Shown here piece after piece: positions 6,196 to 13,245 of a stretch of 13,342 bases of DNA. Numbering within the stretch: the first letter of the stretch is position 1; every line of letters begins with the position of its first letter. The notes below the pieces were generated by a model. It ran no database searches. It was given only the letters and a program-made list of their open reading frames with translations, and was not told the DNA's origin. The DNA is from an uncultured Flavobacteriaceae bacterium (lineage in GTDB: Bacteria > Bacteroidota > Bacteroidia > Flavobacteriales > Flavobacteriaceae): contig CALGUD010000065.1 of NCBI GenBank assembly GCA_937901915.1, positions 1 through 13,342 of the forward strand, in the 5' to 3' direction. The position numbers and the translations under genes are program-made.

Positions 6196-7053
6196 TCAAA
6201 GCACCATTTTTTCTATAGGACATACCAAAATCCCTTCAGCTCCATTGGCCTTAAGTTCGTCTATCACATCCCAGAATGTATCTTTATTGATAACTGTATG
6301 TACTGAACTCCACCCTTCTTCAGCCAATGGCAAAACTGTTGGGCTCTTCATCCCCGGCAAAATATTAATTATATCATTAATTTTATCATTGGGCGCGTTC
6401 AACAAAACATATTTATATTCCCTGGCTTTTAAAACTGATTTTATCCTGAACTGAAGTTTATCCAGTATTTTCTTTTTTTCGACAGACAATCCCGGAGAAA
6501 CCGTTAATACAGATTCGCTTGTAAGCATTACTTCAACTTCCTTTAGGTTATTTTTAAAAAGTGTGCTCCCGCTGGAAACTATATCTACAATAGCATCTGC
6601 CAAACCTATATTGGGGGCTATTTCAACCGATCCATTTATAATATGCAATTCTGCTATAATTCCTTTGCTTTCTAAATATTGGTTTACTGTATTCGGATAG
6701 GACGTTGCTATCTTTTTACCGTTCAGGTCTTTTATTGAATTATAAACGGTTTCTTTCGGAACGGCAATAGAAACTTTACATTTAGAAAATCCCAGGCGTT
6801 CCACAATAGATAAATCCGGACCCTTTTCAATCAAAGTATTTTCGCCCAAAATGGCGATATCTATAACTCCGTCCCTGAGATACTGAGGTATATCACCGTT
6901 TCTTAGATATAGAACCTCCAGGGGGAAGTTTCGGGCTTCTGCTTTCAGCTGATCTTTTCCGTTGTCAATAGAAATACCACAATCTTTTAGAAGCTTTAAT
7001 GAATCTTCATTGAGTCTTCCTGATTTTTGAATTGCAATTTTAATTTTTGTCAT
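6196..7053 (-). CDS. hisG: ATP phosphoribosyltransferase, long form (HisG)
   Basis: First and committed step of histidine biosynthesis: ATP plus PRPP gives phosphoribosyl-ATP. At 285 residues this is the long, self-regulated form. Residues 1-212 are the catalytic periplasmic-binding-like fold, with KSGRL (10-14), DIAILGENT (65-73) and the PRPP-binding loop DIVSSGSTL (157-165). Residues 213-285 form the C-terminal ACT-like domain that binds histidine for feedback inhibition, ending GAEGILVCPIEKMV. The presence of that domain means no HisZ is needed. The ATG at 7053 begins MTKIKIAIQKSGRLN as expected. It is the first structural gene of the operon, about 140 nt downstream of the attenuator terminator. 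Confidence 0.97.
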   Translation of the reverse strand: MTKIKIAIQKSGRLNEDSLKLLKDCGISIDNGKDQLKAEARNFPLEVLYLRNGDIPQYLRDGVIDIAILGENTLIEKGPDLSIVERLGFSKCKVSIAVPKETVYNSIKDLNGKKIATSYPNTVNQYLESKGIIAELHIINGSVEIAPNIGLADAIVDIVSSGSTLFKNNLKEVEVMLTSESVLTVSPGLSVEKKKILDKLQFRIKSVLKAREYKYVLLNAPNDKINDIINILPGMKSPTVLPLAEEGWSSVHTVINKDTFWDVIDELKANGAEGILVCPIEKMVL

Positions 7054-7191
7054 TTTGACTTATTTGACTTTACAGGTTTTATTTAATGCTTAAAATTATT
7101 TATTCTATTCGATACTACCAAGATGGAATTGTTTCAACTAAACTGCCTGAGTTCAGAACATTTTAATATGCTTTTTCATAGCAGGTTCAAT

Positions 7192-7226
7192 AAAAAAACC
7201 CGCCTGATCAACTCAAACGGGTTTTT
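7192..7226 (-). terminator. Histidine attenuator terminator
   Basis: On the minus strand AAAAACCCGTTTGA (7226-7213) pairs with TCAGGCGGGTTTTT (7207-7194) around the loop GTTGA. This 14-bp stem has two G-U pairs and is followed directly by U (seven T at 7198-7192). It lies between the His-rich leader peptide and hisG, as an attenuator terminator should. It can also end any transcription reading through from parC. Confidence 0.85.
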
Positions 7227-7285
7227 ATATATGGTTAATAATTATACATACATTTTCACCTCGCCTGAGCGTACGTATGAAAATG
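7212..7285 (-). promoter_or_regulatory. Alternative antiterminator and 1:2 hairpin of the his attenuator
   Basis: Two alternative foldings precede the terminator. CATTTTCAT (7285-7277), exactly codons 9-11 of the leader peptide, pairs over nine positions with GTGAAAATG (7259-7251), closing a hairpin that holds segment 2. Segment 2, CTCAGGCG (7269-7262), can instead pair over eight positions, two of them G-U, with CGTTTGAG (7219-7212), the 5' part of the terminator stem. A ribosome stalled on the His codons would cover the first arm and free segment 2 for antitermination; a ribosome at the leader stop (7258-7256) would cover segment 2 and allow termination. The pairings are read from sequence; the mechanism is inferred from classical his/trp attenuation. 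Confidence 0.75.
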
Positions 7286-7309
7286 ATGATGTAACATTAT
7301 ATTTAACAT
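7256..7309 (-). CDS. hisL: Histidine operon leader peptide
   Basis: A 17-codon reading frame encoding MLNIMLHHHFHTYAQAR. Four of 17 residues are histidine, with three consecutive CAT codons (7291-7283) and a fourth two codons later (7279-7277). It starts about 12 nt after the expected transcription start of a good Bacteroidetes promoter and stops (TGA, 7258-7256) 30 nt before the terminator stem. It should be translated as a sensor of charged tRNA-His and has no role as a protein. No Shine-Dalgarno sequence is seen, as is usual in this phylum. A second in-frame ATG at codon 5 could also serve. It is the functional analogue of enterobacterial hisL, but its sequence is unrelated apart from the His run. 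Confidence 0.85.
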   Translation of the reverse strand: MLNIMLHHHFHTYAQAR

Positions 7310-7327
7310 TGTTGCTTTATTACTTTG

Positions 7328-7359
7328 CAAATTTAAGTGAATATTAATTTTAAATACAA
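7328..7359 (-). promoter_or_regulatory. Promoter of the histidine operon
   Basis: Minus strand TTG (7359-7357), 21 nt, then TAAATTTG (7335-7328). This fits the Bacteroidetes/Flavobacterium consensus of TTG, a spacer of roughly 17-23 nt, and TAnnTTTG, with every fixed position matching. The transcript would start near 7321, about 12 nt before the leader peptide ATG. Confidence 0.7.
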
Positions 7360-7397
7360 CTTTTTACTTTATTTTTTGTGTTATGAGACAAAATGCC

Positions 7398-7443
7398 AAT
7401 TCAATATTATGTTAAAAAACATTACAAATGCCAATATTGAATT
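7398..7443 (-). terminator. AT-rich inverted repeat after parC, possible terminator
   Basis: AATTCAATATT (7398-7408) is a perfect 11-bp inverted repeat of AATATTGAATT (7433-7443). A further 5-bp stem, ATGTT/AACAT (7409-7413, 7418-7422), is nested in the loop. It begins 2 bp after the parC stop. It is AT-rich with no clean U tract, so it may stabilise the 3' end and not act as a strong terminator. Confidence 0.35.
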
Positions 7444-7445
7444 AA

Positions 7446-10094
7446 TTATTCAAACTCAATAGCCGTTTGGGATTCACTGTCATCAGACTTTCTATGAGTA
7501 CTGGCTTCATCCTCAGAAATATTTTCTTCATCCACAACTTCAATATCTTCAGTGTGAACTTCTTCGGGTTCATCAAATGGAAGCGGATCAAGCAGGTTTA
7601 TTTGTTTAATCTTATCTGTTGTAAGCTGATTTCCCAATGCTTTAATGCCTTTTACTGCTATGAAATCTTCTAAATCTACCGTCATGTTTGGTTTCGCATC
7701 TTTGCCCCTGGTTTTGGTAAACTCTATTTCTGCTACCGGGCGCCAGTCTGTAGAGACAATTTCCAGGTGTGATTTCGGATCTTCTGTAATAAAAATTTCT
7801 TCCTTATTTTCATTCTCTATATGAAACCTTTTTACATAGTAGCGTTCCTTTTCTCCATCAAAATAAATGGCTGAAACAGGCTTTTTAGGCTTCCATTTTT
7901 CAAGTACAATCATATCGTTTGGAAAATGTGTGGTTAACTCAGGCATAATGGTTTTCGCAATTCCCTTTTGGTTGATTACCAATAACTTATCATGCCCCCT
8001 GAATTCACCCAGCAATTCACCTCTCCCATCTACATTAAGTCGTTGTACGGTGTCATCAAACCAAATTTTACGTGGTTTTAAGGTAGAGACACCTTTTTCC
8101 TTGAGTTCGATACGCTTTACAGTGTATTTTGTTACAATATTCCCCCTTGATTGGCGTCCTTTCACCATAATGTCAGAAAAATCAATATCCCATTTGAGCT
8201 TTTTAATGCTACCGGCCTGACGTAAATGAACAGTAATTACTTCGGCTTCTCCATTCGGATTTGCTGAAAAATATAAAACCTCCGATCCTGCTTTTTCCTG
8301 TGTCAGGTCATATTCCTTATCGCGTGTAATGCCTGTAACCTGAAAACGTTTAATGTAGCTTGCTCCACCTTTTCCATCCTTATATACCATATTGTAGGTA
8401 GTACGCTTATCTTTTTTCTTAAACACCGCTACATGGATAATATTTTTACCAACAAAAGTTTTAGTATCAACCTTGGTAACAACCATTTTACCGTTTTGGG
8501 TAAATACTATAACATCGTCTATATCGCTGCAATCGCATACGTATTCATCTTTCTTTAGTGAAGTTCCTATAAAGCCTTCGTTCCTGTTTACATAAAGCTT
8601 GGTATTTCTGATAACTACTTTAGAGGCTTCAATATCGTCAAAAACCCGGATCTCTGTCTTACGTTCCCGCCCTACTCCATACGTTTTCTTTAAGCGGGTA
8701 AAATAATCTATAGCATACTCAATAAGATGTTCTAAATGGTGTTTAACCTGGGTAATATCATACTCAAGTGCTTCTATTTTTTGTTGTGCTTTGTCTATAT
8801 CAAATTTAGAAATACGTTTAATACGAATTTCAGTAAGCCTTGTAATGTCTTCTTCAGTTATAGCCCGTTTCAAATGTTTTATATGAGGTTGCAATCCTTT
8901 ATCGATAGCAGAAATAACCCCTTCCCACGTTTCTTCTTCTTCAATATCACGGTAAATCCTGTTTTCAATAAAAATACGCTCTAAAGAGGCAAAGTGCCAT
9001 TGCTCTTGTAATTCATCAAGCTGTATTTCCAATTCACTTTTAAGCAATTCTACGGTAAAATCCGTAGATCTGCGAAGCATCTCGGAAACTCCTATAAATA
9101 GTGGCTTGTTATCTTCTATTACACAACCAAGAGGCGAAATTGAAGACTCACAGGCTGTAAAAGCATACAGGGCATCAATTGTTTTATCGGGTGATATTCC
9201 CGGTGGTAGGTGTACTAATATTTCGACCTCAGCAGAAGTGTTATCTTCTATTTTCTTAATTTTAATTTTTCCTTTATCGTTGGCCTTTAAGATAGAATCT
9301 ATTAACGATGAAGTATTGGTACCGTATGGGATTTCATTAATGACCAGCGTATTCTTATCGAGCTGGGAAATTTTGGCCCTGATCCGTATCCTTCCTCCCC
9401 TGTTACCATCATTATAATTGGCTATATCCATGATGCCGGCTGTTGGAAAATCCGGGTACAGGGTAAATTTTTTACCTTTTAAATGTTTAATTGAAGCATC
9501 AATTAATTCAAGGAAATTATGTGGCAATATTTTAGTTGAAAGCCCTACTGCTATCCCTTCTGCTCCCTGAGCCAATAAAAGCGGAAATTTAACGGGTAGA
9601 TTAACGGGTTCTTTTTTCCTTCCATCATAACTTAGTTGCCAGTTGGTAATTTTGGGGCTATAAACTACTTCCAATGCAAATTTAGAAAGCCTGGCCTCAA
9701 TATAACGGGAGGCCGCGGCACTGTCACCGGTTAAAATATTACCCCAGTTACCTTGTGTATCGATCAAAAGGTCTTTTTGACCAATCTGTACCATTGCATC
9801 GCCAATACTAGCATCGCCGTGGGGATGATATTGCATGGTGTGGCCAACAATATTGGCTACTTTATTATAGCGTCCGTCATCCAATTCCTTAATGGAATGC
9901 ATGATCCTGCGTTGTACCGGTTTAAATCCGTCTTCTATTGCAGGAACAGCTCGTTCCAAAATAACATAGGAAGCATAGTCTAAAAACCAGTCTTTATACA
10001 TGCCCGAAATACGGGTAATAGTATCTTGTTCCCGATAGCCATCGAGATTGTCATTATTTAAATCTTCATTATTAATTTCCTGGTTCTCGTCCAT
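7446..10094 (-). CDS. parC: DNA topoisomerase IV subunit A (ParC, Bacteroidetes type)
   Basis: Catalytic DNA-cleaving subunit of a type IIA topoisomerase; with ParE it decatenates daughter chromosomes. The active-site tyrosine is Tyr131 in SAAASRYIEARLSKFA. The winged-helix (CAP-like) region with FKPVQRRIMHSI (57-68) and QYHPHGDASIGDA (88-100) precedes it. A tower and long helical coiled-coil section follows to about residue 490, then a C-terminal beta-rich domain (about 500-835) without a recognisable QRRGGKG GyrA box, which favours ParC over GyrA. The last 45 residues are a strongly acidic tail. Length is 882 residues, larger than E. coli ParC but in keeping with, as I recall, Bacteroidetes homologues. 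The quinolone-pocket position equivalent to GyrA Ser83 is Ala95. The gene follows parE after 79 bp in the same direction, which further supports the assignment. Confidence 0.92.
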   Translation of the reverse strand: MDENQEINNEDLNNDNLDGYREQDTITRISGMYKDWFLDYASYVILERAVPAIEDGFKPVQRRIMHSIKELDDGRYNKVANIVGHTMQYHPHGDASIGDAMVQIGQKDLLIDTQGNWGNILTGDSAAASRYIEARLSKFALEVVYSPKITNWQLSYDGRKKEPVNLPVKFPLLLAQGAEGIAVGLSTKILPHNFLELIDASIKHLKGKKFTLYPDFPTAGIMDIANYNDGNRGGRIRIRAKISQLDKNTLVINEIPYGTNTSSLIDSILKANDKGKIKIKKIEDNTSAEVEILVHLPPGISPDKTIDALYAFTACESSISPLGCVIEDNKPLFIGVSEMLRRSTDFTVELLKSELEIQLDELQEQWHFASLERIFIENRIYRDIEEEETWEGVISAIDKGLQPHIKHLKRAITEEDITRLTEIRIKRISKFDIDKAQQKIEALEYDITQVKHHLEHLIEYAIDYFTRLKKTYGVGRERKTEIRVFDDIEASKVVIRNTKLYVNRNEGFIGTSLKKDEYVCDCSDIDDVIVFTQNGKMVVTKVDTKTFVGKNIIHVAVFKKKDKRTTYNMVYKDGKGGASYIKRFQVTGITRDKEYDLTQEKAGSEVLYFSANPNGEAEVITVHLRQAGSIKKLKWDIDFSDIMVKGRQSRGNIVTKYTVKRIELKEKGVSTLKPRKIWFDDTVQRLNVDGRGELLGEFRGHDKLLVINQKGIAKTIMPELTTHFPNDMIVLEKWKPKKPVSAIYFDGEKERYYVKRFHIENENKEEIFITEDPKSHLEIVSTDWRPVAEIEFTKTRGKDAKPNMTVDLEDFIAVKGIKALGNQLTTDKIKQINLLDPLPFDEPEEVHTEDIEVVDEENISEDEASTHRKSDDSESQTAIEFE

Positions 10095-10173
10095 TGAGGA
10101 TCAACTTTTTAGTAGGTTTTGTTTGTTATTAGTTGCTAGTTTCCAATAGGTTTACTCTAAATAATTCCCTTAT

Positions 10174-12033
10174 CTATACATCTTCTTCAACTACATCGAG
10201 TTCTACTTTGAGATTATTGATGATAAACTCCTGTCGTTCCGGTGTATTTTTACCCATATAGAATTGTAGTAACTCTTCAATAGACATGGCTTTATCCAGC
10301 ATTACAGGATCGAGGCGGATATCTTCCCCAATAAAATATTTAAATTCATCCGGCGATATCTCCCCTAATCCTTTAAAGCGCGTTATTTCGGGTTTACCGG
10401 TTAATTTTTCAATAGCTGCAATTCTTTCAGCATCACTGTAACAATAGATAGTCTCTTTTTTATTACGGACCCGAAATAGAGGAGTTTGCAAAATATACAA
10501 ATGTCCGTCCTTTATTAATTCAGGGAAAAACTGCAGAAAAAAGGTGATGAGTAACAACCGGATGTGCATACCATCAACATCAGCATCTGTGGCTATTACC
10601 ACATTATTATATCGTAAATCTTCCAATGATTCTTCTATATTTAAAGCCGCCTGTAAAAGGTTGAATTCCTCGTTTTCATACACAATCTTTTTAGTCATGC
10701 CATACGTATTTAATGGCTTACCTCTAAGGCTAAAAACTGCCTGCGTATTTACATCCCTTGATTTTGTGATAGATCCTGAGGCGGAATCACCCTCTGTGAT
10801 AAACAAGGTAGATTCTAACCGTCTGTCATGTTTCATATCTCCCAGATGTGCCCTGCAATCCCGTAATTTCTTATTATGAAGGCTAGCTTTTTTGGCCCTT
10901 TCCTTGGCTAATTTTCGTATCCCTGAAAGTTCCTTCCGTTCACGTTCCGCTTGCATTATTTTACGCTGTATCTTCTCGGCAGTATCAGGGTTTTTATGTA
11001 GAAAGTTATCTAACTGGGTGCCTATAAAGTCATTTATATAGGTTCGAACTGTAGGCAAGTCGCCTCCCATATCCGTTGAGCCTAACTTTGTTTTGGTCTG
11101 ACTTTCAAAAACAGGTTCCATTACTTTAATGGCAATGGCACTAATGATGGATTTACGTATGTCGGATGCCTCATAGGCTTTCCCGTAAAAATCACGGATC
11201 GTTTTTACAATGGCTTCCCTGAAAGCAGCCAGGTGTGTTCCTCCCTGGGTTGTATTCTGCCCGTTTACAAAGGAATGGTACTCTTCACTGTATTGTGACT
11301 TACTATGTGTGATTGCTACTTCTATATCATCCCCTTTCAGGTGAATGATTGGATATAGCATATCGTCAGTACTTGTAGTATCTTCCAGGAGGTCTTTAAG
11401 TCCGTTTTCAGAAAAGAACTTTTCACCATTAAACATAATGGTAAGTCCGGGATTAAGGTACACATAATTCCTGAGCATTTTTTCAATGTACTCATTCCGG
11501 TATTTATAATGTTTAAATATAGATTCATCCGGAATAAAGGATACTTTGGTCCCTCTCCTTCGGGTTGTTTCTTCCAGCTCTTCATCATTTACAAGGTTTC
11601 CCTGTTCAAATTCTGCGGCTTTTGATTTTCCGTCCCGTGTAGATTCTACTTTAAAATAAGAAGAAAGTGCATTTACTGCTTTTGTTCCTACACCATTTAA
11701 ACCCACAGATTTTTTAAATGCTTTGGAGTCGTACTTTCCACCCGTATTCATTTTAGAAACCACGTCTACCACTTTACCAAGTGGAATTCCACGGCCATAA
11801 TCACGAACACTCACTTTATTGCCCTGAATAGAAATTTCAATGGTCTTACCTGCACCCATTACAAATTCATCTATACAGTTATCCAGGACTTCTTTAATAA
11901 GTATATAAATACCATCATCTGCTGAAGAGCCGTCACCCAATTTACCAATATACATTCCCGGGCGCATACGGATATGTTCCTTCCAATCTAGTGACCGAAT
12001 GTTATCTTCAGTATACTGTGTTTGCTGTTCCAT
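10174..12033 (-). CDS. parE: DNA topoisomerase IV subunit B (ParE)
   Basis: ATPase subunit partnering ParC. The N-terminal GHKL ATPase carries EVLDNCIDE (48-56, with the Mg-binding Asn52), DYGRGIP (78-84) and the ATP-lid motif GLNGVGTKAVNALS (111-124). A transducer domain follows to about residue 400. The TOPRIM domain has TEGDSASG (413-420, Glu414) and TDADVDGMHIRLLL (482-495, with Asp483, Asp485 and Asp487 as metal ligands). The protein ends with RFKGLGEISPDEF and the YMGKNTPERQEFI tail typical of ParE/GyrB. Its 619 residues match ParE. The ATG at 12033 gives a normal N-terminus (RSLDWKEHIRMRPGMYIG). It is probably the first gene of a parE-parC operon. Confidence 0.95.
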   Translation of the reverse strand: MEQQTQYTEDNIRSLDWKEHIRMRPGMYIGKLGDGSSADDGIYILIKEVLDNCIDEFVMGAGKTIEISIQGNKVSVRDYGRGIPLGKVVDVVSKMNTGGKYDSKAFKKSVGLNGVGTKAVNALSSYFKVESTRDGKSKAAEFEQGNLVNDEELEETTRRRGTKVSFIPDESIFKHYKYRNEYIEKMLRNYVYLNPGLTIMFNGEKFFSENGLKDLLEDTTSTDDMLYPIIHLKGDDIEVAITHSKSQYSEEYHSFVNGQNTTQGGTHLAAFREAIVKTIRDFYGKAYEASDIRKSIISAIAIKVMEPVFESQTKTKLGSTDMGGDLPTVRTYINDFIGTQLDNFLHKNPDTAEKIQRKIMQAERERKELSGIRKLAKERAKKASLHNKKLRDCRAHLGDMKHDRRLESTLFITEGDSASGSITKSRDVNTQAVFSLRGKPLNTYGMTKKIVYENEEFNLLQAALNIEESLEDLRYNNVVIATDADVDGMHIRLLLITFFLQFFPELIKDGHLYILQTPLFRVRNKKETIYCYSDAERIAAIEKLTGKPEITRFKGLGEISPDEFKYFIGEDIRLDPVMLDKAMSIEELLQFYMGKNTPERQEFIINNLKVELDVVEEDV

Positions 12034-12124
12034 TAAATTTATTTGGTTTTGTGCTAATATAATGTTTCAGTGCATAAAATAAAACAGCAGCCGGTTAAAG
12101 TAATTAACAAGGATATTAAGAATC

Positions 12125-12161
12125 GACGAATTTGAGATTTATGATTTTAGATTGAAGATTT
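12125..12161. repeat. Degenerate GATTT/TAGATT repeat between the transporter gene and parE
   Basis: GAGATTTATGATTTTAGATT followed by GAAGATTT is an imperfect tandem of GATTT-type units in a non-coding gap. Runs of this kind are, from memory, frequent between flavobacterial genes. No function is visible. The rest of the 164-bp gap (12034-12197) shows only AT-rich DNA and a very weak parE promoter candidate. Confidence 0.3.
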
Positions 12162-12197
12162 AAACATACAGTTAAATTTAAAATTACCTTTAAACTA

Positions 12198-13106
12198 TTA
12201 AGTTTTTAATTTTTTACTCTTATTCTTAGAAATAATAATGATTCCTGATATTACAATTACAGTACCGATTACTTGCAGTAACGTAATTTTTTCATCTAAA
12301 AATATACTTGCTAAAGCAATAGTGGATATGGGACCTATACTACCAAGAATAGAAAAATCCGGTGCCCCTATTTTTTTTATGGTCCACGACACTAAATATG
12401 ATGGAATTACTGTTGATAAGAAAGCCATGCCCAATCCTAAAAGATATACGTTTTTATGATAGCCGAATAGTGAAGTTTGCTCAAAAATTAAATAATGTAC
12501 CACTACACAAACACAGGAAACTATCATTGCATAGGAAGTAAAAGTAACGACCCCAAATTTAGGTATAAGCCAATCGCTGCCCACCAAATAAGAAGCATAC
12601 GTTAGCGCGCTCAAAAATATAAGTAATGCACCTATTAAAAATGTATCACCCTGAAGTGTAAAGTCATCCCAGAAAGCAATTACCACTCCAATGTATGTTA
12701 ATGCAATAGCTATCAGTTGAACTTTTGTAATAGCTTTCCTAAGAAAAATCCTGGCTAAAACAATAACAATAGTGGGATATATGAATAAAATAACCCGTTC
12801 TATACTTGCCTTAATGTATTCTAATCCCCAAAAATCAAAAAAACTGGCAAGATAGTATCCCAGAAAACCAAAAAGTACAAGTGAAATATAATCTTTACGG
12901 GTTCTTTTTTGTGAAGTTGACGGTTTGTAAATGAAAAGCATTATTACATAAAACGGTAATGCAAACAACATCCTGAACATTAATAAATTTACCGCAGATA
13001 CTTCATACTGATACGCTAATTTTACCATTACTGCTTTTGCAGAAAACATGACCACTCCCAAAATTCCTATGAGAATGACAAAGTATTTACCGGTTGGAAT
13101 ATTCAT
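12198..13106 (-). CDS. EamA/DMT superfamily inner-membrane transporter
   Basis: A 302-residue polytopic membrane protein of the drug/metabolite transporter superfamily. About ten hydrophobic helices are visible near residues 8-28, 38-58, 73-93, 100-119, 127-145, 155-175, 184-207, 219-240, 250-270 and 275-293, forming two EamA repeats (roughly 8-145 and 155-293). Family traits are FRMLFALPFYV at helix 2, EYIKASIERVILFIYP near helix 4, its second-half counterpart GAPDFSILGSIGPISTIALASIFLDEKIT, and a lysine-rich C-terminal tail. The substrate is unknown; relatives export amino acids, metabolites or drugs. It is 164 bp upstream of parE on the same strand, with no functional link evident. ATG at 13106 gives a plausible short cytoplasmic N-terminus. 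Confidence 0.88.
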   Translation of the reverse strand: MNIPTGKYFVILIGILGVVMFSAKAVMVKLAYQYEVSAVNLLMFRMLFALPFYVIMLFIYKPSTSQKRTRKDYISLVLFGFLGYYLASFFDFWGLEYIKASIERVILFIYPTIVIVLARIFLRKAITKVQLIAIALTYIGVVIAFWDDFTLQGDTFLIGALLIFLSALTYASYLVGSDWLIPKFGVVTFTSYAMIVSCVCVVVHYLIFEQTSLFGYHKNVYLLGLGMAFLSTVIPSYLVSWTIKKIGAPDFSILGSIGPISTIALASIFLDEKITLLQVIGTVIVISGIIIISKNKSKKLKT

Positions 13107-13245
13107 TTTGTAAACGTACTATGAATATTTTTTTGAAATTATTTGGCAATGGAAGAATTACGACGTTCAATAAACTCGCATTTACATTTTTTATTGGAAT
13201 TGCTTTTTGTTACTGGTAATGTAAGGAAGAGTAATAATGAGCAAT

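Noticed and set aside
7159..7185. Minus-strand mini-frame MKKHIKMF between terminator and hisG
   Set aside because: Only eight codons with a single His, no conserved context and no RBS; expected by chance in AT-rich DNA.
7123..7347. Plus-strand reading frame of 74 codons in the hisG-parC gap
   Set aside because: It runs through the attenuator in the opposite direction, includes the terminator stem as coding sequence, and has no family resemblance. The minus-strand His leader explains the same DNA better.
11337..11588. Minus-strand frame of 83 codons inside parE
   Set aside because: It overlaps parE in another frame, and the parE frame has clear domain motifs throughout.
12054..12083. Possible parE promoter (TTT-N19-TATATTAG on the minus strand)
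   Set aside because: The -33 element is not TTG and the -7 element has a mismatch at a key position; too weak to list as a feature.
12192..12205. Small hairpin AAACT/AGTTT at the transporter gene stop codon
   Set aside because: A 5-bp AT-rich stem with no U tract in the direction of transcription; not supportable as a terminator.
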